Shown one piece after another: positions 31,058 through 39,128 of a DNA stretch of 64,000 nt. The notes below the pieces were generated by a model that saw nothing but the letters and a program-made list of their open reading frames with translations, did not search any database and was not told the origin of the DNA. Position 1 is the first letter of the stretch. Each line of letters starts with the position of its first letter. The stretch spans positions 116,853-180,852 of the forward strand of contig JACKLQ010000004.1 of assembly GCA_024235835.1 (NCBI GenBank), in the 5' to 3' direction. A program made the position numbers and the translations under genes. The stretch comes from Thiobacillus sp. (GTDB lineage: Bacteria; Pseudomonadota; Gammaproteobacteria; Burkholderiales; Thiobacillaceae).

Positions 31058-32581
31058 TCAATCCAGCTTGATGGCCGTGCTCACCAACTGGTGCACACCG
31101 CCCACACTGCCGCGATCAAAGCCGTAATACGGCAACACCTTGGTGAACTGGGCCTTGCAGATGGCGCAGATCAATGCCAGGAAGTTCACACCCTCCTTCT
31201 GCACGACGTTGTTGTAGGCGTTCATGCGGGGCAACGCACCCTTGACGCGAGCCTCGATGAGGTCGTCCGTCAGCATGCCACCACCGCCGCCACAGCAGAA
31301 TGTCGCTTCGCCGATGGTGCCGTCCGGCATGTCATGGAAGTTGTTGGCCACCGCCTTGATGATGTTGCGCGGGATGGTGAACTGGCCACCCGGTTCGTCG
31401 CCCATGCGGGAAGCGCGGGCCACGTTGCAGGAATCGTGATAAGTGATGACCCGATCGTCGTTCAGGGACTTGTCGAACTTCAGTACGCCCTTCTCGATGA
31501 GGTCCCAGGTGTATTCGCAGATGTGCATGGGCTGGGGATAGCGCATGTCCAGTTGATCCTGGAGTTTCTTCGAGAATTCGTCCGCGCCACCCCAGCCGAT
31601 GCCGGTCAGCGTATTCCAGTAGGCATAGGCCACACGCCAGGCATGGCCGCATTCGCCCACGATGATGCGCTTCACGCCCAATTCCAGGGCCGCGTCGCGG
31701 ATGCGCATGGCTACTGTGCGCATGGTCTCGTAGTTGCCGTTGAACAGGCCGAAATTGCCCGCCTCGGAGGCATGGCTGGACAGGGTCCAGGAAACGCCGG
31801 CGGCATGGAACACCTTGGCGTAGCCGATGAGGGAATCCACGTGGGGCTCGGAGAAGAAATCGGCGGAGGGCGTCACCAGCAGAATTTCCGCGCCTTTGAC
31901 GTCCAGAGGGATCTTCACGGGTACGCCTGTGTCCGCTTCGATGTCCTCTTCCAGGCCTTCCAGGGTGTCCTCCAGGGCGGGACCGGGCAGTCCCAGGTTG
32001 TTACCGATCTTCTGAACCTTGTTCAGGATTTCGCTGGAGTACTTCTGGCCAATGCCCACATAGTTCAGTATCTCGCGGCCGGCCATGGTGATCTCGGCCG
32101 TGTCGATGCCGTAGGGGCAATACACGGAGCAACGACGGCACTCGGAACACTGGTGATAGTAGTTGTGCCACTTGTCCAGGGTTTCCTTGGTCAAATCTTC
32201 AGCACCTACCAGCCAAGGGGCGATCTTGCCCGGCAGGGTGAAGTAGCGGCGATAGACCTTGCGCATCAGTTCCTGACGCGCCACGGGCATGTTGTTGGGA
32301 TCGGCGGTACCGAGGAAGTAATGGCACTTGTCGGTGCAGGCGCCGCAATGCACGCAGGCGTCCATGAACACACGAACGGAGCGGAACTTCTCCAGTATCT
32401 GGCCCATGCGATCGATGGCCCGCTCCTTCCAGTCCTCCCCCAGCTCGAAGGGATAGCCCAGGAAGGACTGGGAAGCCTCGGCAGCCTGGAAGGTCTTCAG
32501 GTGCGCCATGGCGCCTTCCTTGATCTTCGGGACTTCCGTGTATTCCGTCAGCGTGGGAACTTCAAACTCGGGACCGGCCAC
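31058..32581 (-). CDS. dsrK: DsrK, HdrD-like iron-sulfur subunit
   Basis: 507-residue cytoplasmic or membrane-associated subunit of DsrMKJOP, related to heterodisulfide reductase HdrD and thought to react with the DsrC disulfide or trisulfide. Two [4Fe-4S] sites (CVHCGACTDKCHYF, CSECRRCSVYCPYG) and the CCG-type catalytic motif CCGGGGGML are visible. The start codon is GTG at 32581 with AAGGAG upstream. It lies between dsrM and dsrL. Confidence 0.95.
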   Translation of the reverse strand: MAGPEFEVPTLTEYTEVPKIKEGAMAHLKTFQAAEASQSFLGYPFELGEDWKERAIDRMGQILEKFRSVRVFMDACVHCGACTDKCHYFLGTADPNNMPVARQELMRKVYRRYFTLPGKIAPWLVGAEDLTKETLDKWHNYYHQCSECRRCSVYCPYGIDTAEITMAGREILNYVGIGQKYSSEILNKVQKIGNNLGLPGPALEDTLEGLEEDIEADTGVPVKIPLDVKGAEILLVTPSADFFSEPHVDSLIGYAKVFHAAGVSWTLSSHASEAGNFGLFNGNYETMRTVAMRIRDAALELGVKRIIVGECGHAWRVAYAYWNTLTGIGWGGADEFSKKLQDQLDMRYPQPMHICEYTWDLIEKGVLKFDKSLNDDRVITYHDSCNVARASRMGDEPGGQFTIPRNIIKAVANNFHDMPDGTIGEATFCCGGGGGMLTDDLIEARVKGALPRMNAYNNVVQKEGVNFLALICAICKAQFTKVLPYYGFDRGSVGGVHQLVSTAIKLD

Positions 32582-32634
32582 GTTTGCTCCTTATTTCTCT
32601 ACGCTCTGTTCAGGTTGCAAATCAACCGTCGTGG

Positions 32635-33372
32635 TTAGGCTTTGTCGCGATCAAGTGCGGCAGCCCAGGGCGCCATATGACGGCGCTCGCGGGGATTGTC
32701 CACCATGTTGCGCGAGGGGCTGAAGAATATGCCGGGGGCATGCAGAAGCTTGCTGATGGGAAAGATGATCATCAGCAGGGCCACCAGGAACAGGTGAACG
32801 AGAAGTACGCCGTCCGTGGGCACGGGATGCCAGTCAAAGGTCATGAGCCCCAGCATGAAGGCCTTGAGGGCGACGATGTCGGTATGGGATACGAAGGTCA
32901 TCATCATCCCGGACAGGCCGATGGCGATGAGCAAGGCCAGCATGAGGTGGTCGGAAGGGGTTGATATGTAGCGCACCCGGTCCACCAGGAAGCGACGGGC
33001 CCAGAGGCCGGCCAAGCCGGCCACCATGGCGAAGCTGGCGTACATGCCGAAGGGCTGGATGAATTCCACCACGAACCACACGGGCTCCTGGAAATAGCGC
33101 ACATGGCGCAGCAGCACCAGGGCCAGGCCCACATGGAACAGCCAGCCAAAAACCCAAATCCACTTATTGGACTTGAACAGGGATTCGAAGATGACCACCT
33201 CACGTGCCATTCGCAAGGCAACGCCAGAACGGGTTGTGGGCGCAGGCGTAGTGGGAATAGAGAGGGGGGCCGGTGTACGGCTGTACTCGAAGATGCGATA
33301 GGCCACACCGCCGATGAACACCAGCGCGGCGAAATAGAACAGCCCCATGTAGAAAATCGTCAACGAAGTCAT
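32635..33372 (-). CDS. dsrM: DsrM, NarI-like diheme cytochrome b
   Basis: 245-residue membrane protein with five to six helices related to NarI, giving the heme b path between quinone and DsrK. Helices contain the paired His ligands expected (VFGWLFHVGLALVLLRHVR; LVHLFLVALLM; SKLLHAPG). AGAGGAA precedes the ATG. It follows dsrC after a gap containing a palindromic hairpin. Confidence 0.93.
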   Translation of the reverse strand: MTSLTIFYMGLFYFAALVFIGGVAYRIFEYSRTPAPLSIPTTPAPTTRSGVALRMAREVVIFESLFKSNKWIWVFGWLFHVGLALVLLRHVRYFQEPVWFVVEFIQPFGMYASFAMVAGLAGLWARRFLVDRVRYISTPSDHLMLALLIAIGLSGMMMTFVSHTDIVALKAFMLGLMTFDWHPVPTDGVLLVHLFLVALLMIIFPISKLLHAPGIFFSPSRNMVDNPRERRHMAPWAAALDRDKA

Positions 33373-33450
33373 CCGTTCCTCTGCATTGGCAGATTAACAA
33401 GCATCAGACTGCCATTCTCTGGCAGGAGACGCGACACAAAACCAACAGCA

Positions 33451-33470
33451 CCGGCGGGCTTGCCCGCCGG
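33451..33470. terminator. Hairpin between dsrC and dsrM (attenuator or mRNA stabiliser)
   Basis: CCGGCGGGC / GCCCGCCGG perfect 9-bp arms, no clean U-tract. Placed 43 bp after dsrC, a gene usually expressed far above its neighbours, so it may protect an upstream mRNA segment or partly stop transcription. Confidence 0.5.
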
Positions 33471-33513
33471 GCAGTTCAACCACGGGGCCACTGCGAGACC
33501 CCGGTACAAGCGA

Positions 33514-33849
33514 TCAGATGCAGCCGGTGGGCTTGGGCAGACCACCGATCTTGCAGGCCTGCTTGGCGGGGCCGTAGGGGAACAGTTCGTACAGGTACTT
33601 GTTGTTGCCCTTGTCCGGACCCAGCTTCTTTCCGATGGCCTTGGTCAGCACGCGGATGGCGGGAGCGATCTGATACTCGTCGTAGTACTCGCGCAGGAAG
33701 TCGATCACTTCCCAGTGAGCGTCGGTCATGTCGACCTTCTCTTCCTTGGCCAGGTACTCGGCCACGTCACGGTTCCAGTCAGCCAGGTTGGTCAGGTAGC
33801 CTTCCTCGTCGACGTCAACATCTTTACCGGCGATATTTACGGTAGCCAT
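33514..33849 (-). CDS. dsrC: DsrC, sulfur carrier protein
   Basis: 111-residue small soluble sulfur carrier (TusE/DsrC family). The flexible C-terminal arm carries both conserved cysteines (QACKIGGLPKPTGCI), CysB and the penultimate CysA, which carry persulfide or trisulfide between DsrEFH, rDsrAB and DsrK. AAGGAG precedes the ATG. It follows dsrEFH as in purple sulfur bacteria. A paralogue without these cysteines occurs at 38728. Confidence 0.97.
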   Translation of the reverse strand: MATVNIAGKDVDVDEEGYLTNLADWNRDVAEYLAKEEKVDMTDAHWEVIDFLREYYDEYQIAPAIRVLTKAIGKKLGPDKGNNKYLYELFPYGPAKQACKIGGLPKPTGCI

Positions 33850-33872
33850 CGTGTTACTCCTTCTATCAGTAA

Positions 33873-34172
33873 TTACAACCAGGATTGGCAGTTGGTCTGC
33901 TCGGCGACCAGATCCACAAAACCGCCGTAATCCACCAGATTCACGCCATCGATCACCCGATCTGCCATACCACGGGCAGCCAGATCAGGTTGCAGTGCGT
34001 AGATGGTCAGATCGGCCATGGCCGACTTGACCTTCGCCTCTGCGGCACCGCCCTTCGTGGCCGCGTAGACCGCGTCCTCGATCAGCAGCACCTTGGAGCC
34101 TTTAGTTGCATGAGCCAGACAGCTTTCAACGCTGTTACGCTCGGTGGGGGACTTGTTTACTATGTGCAGCAT
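33873..34172 (-). CDS. dsrH: DsrH (TusB-like) subunit of DsrEFH
   Basis: 99-residue subunit of the DsrE2F2H2 hexamer, a sulfurtransferase delivering sulfur to DsrC. The start LHIVNKSPTERNSVESCL includes the conserved Cys (about residue 18). GGAGA precedes the ATG. It lies 23 bp before dsrC and 15 bp after dsrF. Confidence 0.92.
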   Translation of the reverse strand: MLHIVNKSPTERNSVESCLAHATKGSKVLLIEDAVYAATKGGAAEAKVKSAMADLTIYALQPDLAARGMADRVIDGVNLVDYGGFVDLVAEQTNCQSWL

Positions 34173-34187
34173 TTTCGCGTTCTCCGA

Positions 34188-34580
34188 TCAGGAACTGATC
34201 ACCACGTCCTGCTCATTCATCAGGTCGGCCATTTCAGCCGCGCTGACCACCTGGACATCCACCACCAGGTCGTCTTCGGTCAGGCCGCGCATCTCCATGG
34301 ACTCACGGTCCACGTAGAGCTTCTCGATGTCGTAACCCTCCAAGGCGCGATAGGTCTTGGAAAAGCTCTTCATCTCGATGCCTTCCGTATTGACGTTCTT
34401 TACCAGCTGGTAAACGCCGTCGTCCAGGAAGGCCAGGCTCACATCCTGCTCGAAGGCAGCGGAAATGAGCACCACTTCCAGGCTCTCCAGGGCATAGATG
34501 GTGCCGTAGGGGGCCTTGCGGTTCACGAACATGAACTTCTTGATCGTGCCGCCTTCTTCCATATCCATATCATCGGACAT
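34188..34580 (-). CDS. dsrF: DsrF (TusC-like) subunit of DsrEFH
   Basis: 130-residue DsrE/F-like protein. Core strands KKFMFVNRKAPYGTIYALE and DVSLAFLDDGVYQLVKN fit the DsrE/TusC fold. I start at ATG 34580, where AGGGGG lies about six bases upstream; ATG 34586 abuts that site. Active persulfide chemistry in the complex is on DsrE, so DsrF is structural or regulatory. Confidence 0.9.
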   Translation of the reverse strand: MSDDMDMEEGGTIKKFMFVNRKAPYGTIYALESLEVVLISAAFEQDVSLAFLDDGVYQLVKNVNTEGIEMKSFSKTYRALEGYDIEKLYVDRESMEMRGLTEDDLVVDVQVVSAAEMADLMNEQDVVISS

Positions 34581-34591
34581 TGCCATCCCCC

Positions 34592-34984
34592 TCAATCACC
34601 AAAAGTCACCAGGCGGTCGCACTGGATGCCCGCCTCGACCAACTGACCCAGACCAGAAATGCGGAAAGCAGGATGGATGTTGTTGGCATCCTTGCCCTGA
34701 CGCTTGGCCTCGTTCTCGTCCATCATGCCGCGGCGCTGGGCAGCGGCGATGCAGACCACCATATCGATCTTGTGCTCTTCACCCAGGGCCGCCCAGCGGT
34801 TGACGATGTGACGATCGTCAGCAGGGGGCACGGTCAAGCGCGTGGCATTGTTCACACCGTCGTGATAGAAGAACACGCGAAAGACCTCATGCCCCTTGGC
34901 GATGGCCGCCTTGGCGAACATGTATGCCGAGTCGGAGGCCTGATGCTGGTATGGGCCTTCGTTAATCAAAATACCGATTTTCAT
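34592..34984 (-). CDS. dsrE: DsrE (TusD-like) sulfurtransferase subunit
   Basis: 130-residue subunit with the catalytic cysteine in DMVVCIAAAQRRG (about residue 78), the site that accepts sulfane sulfur for transfer to DsrC. It follows dsrB and precedes dsrF by 11 bp. The order dsrABEFHC is that of Allochromatium and Thiobacillus. Confidence 0.94.
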   Translation of the reverse strand: MKIGILINEGPYQHQASDSAYMFAKAAIAKGHEVFRVFFYHDGVNNATRLTVPPADDRHIVNRWAALGEEHKIDMVVCIAAAQRRGMMDENEAKRQGKDANNIHPAFRISGLGQLVEAGIQCDRLVTFGD

Positions 34985-35047
34985 TTGTATATCCCTATCT
35001 CCGAATATCCGAGTAGACCGCAGCCCGGCTGACCGGGCCGCGACAGA

Positions 35048-36121
35048 TCAGAAGCGGATATGGGCGGAAGCGTTCAGGCTGTTCCGACCACCGCGCCAGT
35101 TATCGATGTGATACTTGGTGAAGGGCAGACCAGTCTTCTCGAAGAACGCGGGCCAACCGATACGGTCGATCCAGTCGTTCATGCGCTCCCAGGGACGGCC
35201 ATCGGCCTTGTAGGTCGCCAGGATCTTCTTGACGATCTCGCTGACCTCGGGCCACCGCGGGGGGTTGTTCGGGATACCTGCGGCCACCAGCTTGTGGAAG
35301 GTGGGACGGGAACGGGCATTGGAGTTCTTTCCGCCAACCCAGATCGCGAACTTGGAATGCTCGGGATCGTTGATCTGCATGGGCGGGCAGGGAGGGAAAC
35401 AGGCGCCGCAGCAGATGCATTTCTTCTCGTCCACTTCCAGGGAGGGCTTGCCGTTCACCAGGGCGGGACGGATGGCCGCAACGGGGCAACGGGCCACGAC
35501 GGAAGGGCGCTCGCAGATGTTGGCCACCAGATCATGGTTGATCTTGGGAGGTTTGGTGTGCTGGATCACGATGGCGATGTCGGCCTGGCCGCCGCAGTTG
35601 ATCTCGCAGCAGGAGGTGGACAGCTTGACGCGGTTAGGCATCTCGCACTTGACGAACTCGTCATACAGTTCGTCCATCAGGGCCTTCACGGCGCCGGAGG
35701 CGTCGGTACCCGGGATGTCGCAGTGCAGCCAGCCCTGGGTGTGGGCGATCATGGACACGGAGTTGGCGGTGCCGCCCACGGGGAAGCCGTTGTCGGTGAG
35801 GGACTTGATCAGGGGCTCGACCTTGGACTGGTCGGTGACCATGTACTCGATGTTTGAACGGGTGGTGAAGCGCACGTAACCATCGGCGAACTGGTCGGCG
35901 ATATCAGCCAGCTTGCGGATGGTGTAGTGGTCCATCTGGCGCTGTGTGCCGGCCTTGACGGTCCAGACTTCATCGCCATTTTCGGCACGGTGATACAGAA
36001 CACCCGGCTTGGGATGGGAGTGAAACACCCACTTGCCGTAGTTGTTCCTCATGACGGGGTGCATATAGGGCATCGGATCCGGGGTACCGGACTCGATGGT
36101 CTCGTGAGTACGTTCAGCCAT
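35048..36121 (-). CDS. dsrB: DsrB, oxidative dissimilatory sulfite reductase beta subunit
   Basis: 357-residue beta subunit of rDsrAB, which oxidises DsrC-bound persulfide sulfur to sulfite. Siroheme/[4Fe-4S] cysteines lie in STSCCEINCGG and a ferredoxin insertion in CICCGACFPPCPP. GGAG precedes the ATG at 36121; a TTG four codons upstream is weaker. It follows dsrA after 87 bp that contain a hairpin. Confidence 0.96.
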   Translation of the reverse strand: MAERTHETIESGTPDPMPYMHPVMRNNYGKWVFHSHPKPGVLYHRAENGDEVWTVKAGTQRQMDHYTIRKLADIADQFADGYVRFTTRSNIEYMVTDQSKVEPLIKSLTDNGFPVGGTANSVSMIAHTQGWLHCDIPGTDASGAVKALMDELYDEFVKCEMPNRVKLSTSCCEINCGGQADIAIVIQHTKPPKINHDLVANICERPSVVARCPVAAIRPALVNGKPSLEVDEKKCICCGACFPPCPPMQINDPEHSKFAIWVGGKNSNARSRPTFHKLVAAGIPNNPPRWPEVSEIVKKILATYKADGRPWERMNDWIDRIGWPAFFEKTGLPFTKYHIDNWRGGRNSLNASAHIRF

Positions 36122-36167
36122 TCTTGTCTCCAACTAAGTGAGATCAGGATATCAATATTCACTTTTC

Positions 36168-36193
36168 GTGCAGCCGCCACTAGACGGCTGCAC
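36168..36193. other. Hairpin in the dsrA-dsrB gap
   Basis: GTGCAGCCG / CGGCTGCAC 9-bp arms with an eight-base loop and no U-tract. It probably affects mRNA processing or stability rather than termination. Confidence 0.4.
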
Positions 36194-36208
36194 TACTCGA
36201 CTACCAGG

Positions 36209-37510
36209 TTAGGCCGCGGCCTGCTTGCGCTCGAACCACTTCTCGGCCTCCTCGTCCCAGCCGTCGGTGCGGACGTAGGGGTTGGTGCGGGGATGGATGA
36301 CCATGTTGGGATCCACTTCCAGGTCCAGACCCTCGAGGAAGTTCACCAGACCGATGCGCTCGATCATCTCGCCGGTGCGCTCGTGCTCAAGAGCGTTCTC
36401 GGCGAAGAAGTCCAGGATGTTCCGGGACAGTTCGTTCAGTTTCTCGAAGTCCTCGTCAGACTCCAACTTCATGAACGGGATGATCACGGTGCCCATGGTG
36501 GCACCAATCTTCAGCACGCTCTTGCCCCCCACCAGGATGGTGACACCCTTGTCCTTGCCGGGCAGCAGGGCGCCGGGCATGACGTTCAGGCAGTGCATGC
36601 AACGCACGCAGTTGTGGTTGTCGATCTCCAGACAGTTGGCGTCGGACACGGCCACCTTGGTGATGCCTTCGCCAGCGGCAGCGCCGTCGTTCTTCACCAA
36701 GCGGATGGCACGGGTGGGGCACATGCTCACGACCATGTTGGTCAGGTCTTCCATGCTGTGGGCGGCCATCCAGTCGCGGGCCATTTTCTCGTCGGCCCGC
36801 ATGTTGTCGCGCCAGGTGCCGATGGTGGCCATGTCAGAACGCTGGATGGAGTTCACGCAGTCGTTGGGACAGCCGGAGAACTTGAACTTGAACTTGTAGG
36901 GCAGGGAGGGGCGGTGCATGTCATCAATGTTGTTGTTGATGACAACGCGCAGTGCACGAGCCTCATCGAAGCAGGACATTTCGCAACGGGCGGAGCCCAC
37001 GCAGGACATGGAGGTACGCAGGGCGGGGCCTGCACCACCCAGATCGAAGCCCATCTCGTTGAACTTGTCGAAGGCCTTCTGCACGTTCTCGGTCTTGATG
37101 CCCTGGAACATGATGTCGCCGGACTGGCCGTGAAACGCGATCAGCCCTGAACCACCGGTCTCGAGCCAGCCATCGCACAGCTGACGCAACAGGTCAGATG
37201 TGTAGTGCATGCCGGCGGGAGGAATGATGCGCAGGGTGTGGAACTCGGCGGCTTCGGGAAAGAGGGGCTTGTGGTTCTCATCCTTGAGTTCGGTGAAGCG
37301 GGGAATAATGCCGCCACCATAGCCCACCACACCAACAGTGCCACCCTTCCAGTAACCGAATCGGGTGTTATAGGAAGTTTCCAGTTGACCCATCAGGTCA
37401 ACCATCATGTCATTGTCTTTCGCCAGGCGCTTCAGACCAGTGACGAAGGAAGGCCAAGGGCCCTTCTCCAGATCGTCCAGGTTGGGCGTGTCGTGCATCT
37501 GCTTAGCCAT
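36209..37510 (-). CDS. dsrA: DsrA, oxidative dissimilatory sulfite reductase alpha subunit
   Basis: 433-residue alpha subunit of rDsrAB. Siroheme-coupled cluster motifs are MSCVGSARCEMSCFDEAR and FSGCPNDCVNS; the ferredoxin domain is CLEIDNHNCVRCMHCLN. AAGGAG lies nine bases before the ATG at 37510, so I discard a longer in-frame start at 37573. It is the first gene of the dsr operon, divergent from the cluster at 37771, with a perfect inverted repeat in the intergenic region. Confidence 0.97.
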   Translation of the reverse strand: MAKQMHDTPNLDDLEKGPWPSFVTGLKRLAKDNDMMVDLMGQLETSYNTRFGYWKGGTVGVVGYGGGIIPRFTELKDENHKPLFPEAAEFHTLRIIPPAGMHYTSDLLRQLCDGWLETGGSGLIAFHGQSGDIMFQGIKTENVQKAFDKFNEMGFDLGGAGPALRTSMSCVGSARCEMSCFDEARALRVVINNNIDDMHRPSLPYKFKFKFSGCPNDCVNSIQRSDMATIGTWRDNMRADEKMARDWMAAHSMEDLTNMVVSMCPTRAIRLVKNDGAAAGEGITKVAVSDANCLEIDNHNCVRCMHCLNVMPGALLPGKDKGVTILVGGKSVLKIGATMGTVIIPFMKLESDEDFEKLNELSRNILDFFAENALEHERTGEMIERIGLVNFLEGLDLEVDPNMVIHPRTNPYVRTDGWDEEAEKWFERKQAAA

Positions 37511-37670
37511 CTGTGTTTCTCCTTGAAGTCTCGAACACGGTGTCGTCACATCCAAACACTTTCCGGCGGCCACTCAGCCGATTCGGAATACGTGCCAGCA
37601 TATTAGGGAGCGCTTATCCACGCCACCATCATTCCGATGGAGTAAGTGGGTCTTTCACTCGGGTAATCCC

Positions 37671-37692
37671 CACCTACCCGAACGGGTAGGTG
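37671..37692. promoter_or_regulatory. Perfect inverted repeat in the dsrA divergent promoter region
   Basis: CACCTACCCG / CGGGTAGGTG 10-bp arms separated by AA; a further CGGGTA half-site lies at 37660-37665. It is centred about 170 bp upstream of dsrA and 90 bp upstream of the plus-strand cluster in a 260-bp gap. I infer an operator for a dimeric regulator of sulfur oxidation genes; the regulator is not in view. Confidence 0.5.
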
Positions 37693-37770
37693 ACACATCC
37701 CCATGCCGGGCATACCTATACCTGAGCAAAAATGTCAGATAATAGGCATATCAACACATACTGATACATT

Positions 37771-38013
37771 ATGGACCTACACACTTCAATCGCGAAATTC
37801 AGAAATCCTTATGGCAATCAGGAAATCGAATTGCAGGAGGTCCGCTTCGAGGCAGGTGGTACGCCCATGATGCGCCTGCGGATACGAGAGAGGGGCGCCC
37901 GCTTCACCATATTCGACATCGATCCCGTGACCGCCAAATATTGGGCGGACGAGATGCTCAAGTGGGCCACCCCTTTGGCCTGTCAAACACAGTCAACCGA
38001 GCCCGGAGCCTGA
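37771..38013 (+). CDS. Small conserved protein of unknown function, dsr-linked
   Basis: 80-residue soluble protein with a basic central part (MRLRIRERGARFTIFDIDP) and a C-terminal Trp-rich helix (AKYWADEMLKWA). It resembles uncharacterised small proteins seen beside sulfur-oxidation genes, but I cannot name the family with confidence. No Shine-Dalgarno is visible before the ATG, so a short or leaderless transcript is possible. It is followed after three bases by the Cas6-like gene, so the two are probably co-translated. Confidence 0.65.
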   Translation: MDLHTSIAKFRNPYGNQEIELQEVRFEAGGTPMMRLRIRERGARFTIFDIDPVTAKYWADEMLKWATPLACQTQSTEPGA

Positions 38014-38016
38014 CCC

Positions 38017-38667
38017 ATGCGCCTTTTCAGCCCCGAATGGGAGGCCATAAAAGAATTCCAGCACACCGCCAGCGTGCGTGATGTCCAGTTCGATCTCATG
38101 GGCCAGGAACTGCCTGAGGATCACGGCCATATTTTATATGAGACCCTGCTGGTCCACCTGCCTTGGCTGAAGGACATACCCGAAGCCGGCATTCACGCCA
38201 TACATGGCGCCCCTTCCGGTCGAGGCACCCTGATCATCAACCGCCGCGCGAAGCTGGTTCTGCGCCTTCCCATTCTCCGCCTTGCGGATGCCCGGGTGCT
38301 TGTGGATAAGGTCATTGACCTGGGCTGTGGCGTCATCCATATCGGGGGCTTGAAAGAAAAACCCCTGATGCCATTTAACTACTTGTATTCCCCCTTGGTG
38401 GACATGGGCACGACGGATGAAGCCGTGTTCTTGGCTAGGGTCAGGACCAGCCTGGATGAATTGGGCGTGCAGGGAGGACTGATCCCAGGCAAGCAACGTA
38501 AAATGCATACCTCGGATGGGGACATCGGCGGCTACAGCCTGATGCTGCATGACGTCACCCTGGCCCATTCCATCACCGTTCAGGAGAAGGGAATAGGCAG
38601 GAACCACTTGATGGGCTGCGGTATTTTCGTGGCGCACAAATCGATCAAGGAAGTAGCGGAGGGCTGA
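38017..38667 (+). CDS. Cas6/Cmx6-like RAMP protein without a CRISPR array
   Basis: 216-residue protein resembling the Cas6/Cmx6 (subtype I-MYXAN) family. An N-terminal part (DVQFDLMGQELPEDHGHILYE, then GIHAIHG) and a C-terminal glycine-rich stretch (KGIGRNHLMGCGIFVAHKSI) fit a two-ferredoxin-fold RAMP endoribonuclease. A His (residue ~36, EDHGHILY) sits where Cas6 enzymes often have a catalytic His, but catalysis is unproven. There is no repeat array and no other cas gene in the window. Its neighbours are a small unknown protein and a cysteine-free DsrC paralogue beside the dsr operon, implying a non-CRISPR RNA-binding or RNA-cleaving role. The assignment is from motif memory, not a search. 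Confidence 0.6.
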   Translation: MRLFSPEWEAIKEFQHTASVRDVQFDLMGQELPEDHGHILYETLLVHLPWLKDIPEAGIHAIHGAPSGRGTLIINRRAKLVLRLPILRLADARVLVDKVIDLGCGVIHIGGLKEKPLMPFNYLYSPLVDMGTTDEAVFLARVRTSLDELGVQGGLIPGKQRKMHTSDGDIGGYSLMLHDVTLAHSITVQEKGIGRNHLMGCGIFVAHKSIKEVAEG

Positions 38668-38727
38668 GCGATCGACCCCACGCGTTTGTTATCAACTTGT
38701 CTCTTAACTCGTGCAAAGGAGAAAACA

Positions 38728-39060
38728 ATGGGATACATCGTTAACGGCGAAGAACTGGAAACCGACGAAGAAGGCTTCCTGACCGAGGCCAATTTCAGTG
38801 ACGACGTGGTGCCGGTCATCGCCGAGTCCGAAAAGATCGCCCTGACCGACCAGCATTGGCAAGTCGTGAAGTTCATGCGTGAGCGCTATCAGGAAGACGG
38901 GCATACCCCCAACTTCCGCAACATGGTGGCCATGCTGACGGACGAGGATGACAGCGTGGACTGGAAGAAAGTCCTGTATGAACTCTTCCCCCTGCAGCCC
39001 AACCGCCAGTCCGCCAAGGTGGCCGGCCTGCCCAAGCCCTTCGGCAAGGGCGGCTACTAA
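38728..39060 (+). CDS. DsrC paralogue lacking the C-terminal cysteines
   Basis: 110-residue DsrC/TusE-family protein: ELETDEEGFLTEANFSDDVVP, LTDQHWQVVKFMRE and VLYELFPLQPNRQSAKVAGLPKP align with DsrC. The C-terminal arm ends KPFGKGGY, with neither CysA nor CysB, so it cannot carry persulfide as DsrC does. DsrC proteins without cysteines have been proposed as regulators (RspA type). AAAGGAG precedes the ATG. It follows the Cas6-like gene by 60 bp and precedes a rhodanese. Confidence 0.9.
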   Translation: MGYIVNGEELETDEEGFLTEANFSDDVVPVIAESEKIALTDQHWQVVKFMRERYQEDGHTPNFRNMVAMLTDEDDSVDWKKVLYELFPLQPNRQSAKVAGLPKPFGKGGY

Positions 39061-39128
39061 GCCTTGAGTTGAGAGCCGAGCGCCGGGGCAAGCCCTGGCG
39101 CTCCACTCTCCACTCCGGCTCCACCGAC

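Noticed and set aside
29035..31071. 678-codon plus-strand frame opposite dsrL
   Set aside because: Antisense shadow; dsrL has complete flavin, nucleotide and ferredoxin motifs.
38017..38667. A CRISPR-Cas locus
   Set aside because: Only a Cas6-like protein is present; no direct-repeat array or other cas gene occurs anywhere in the window.
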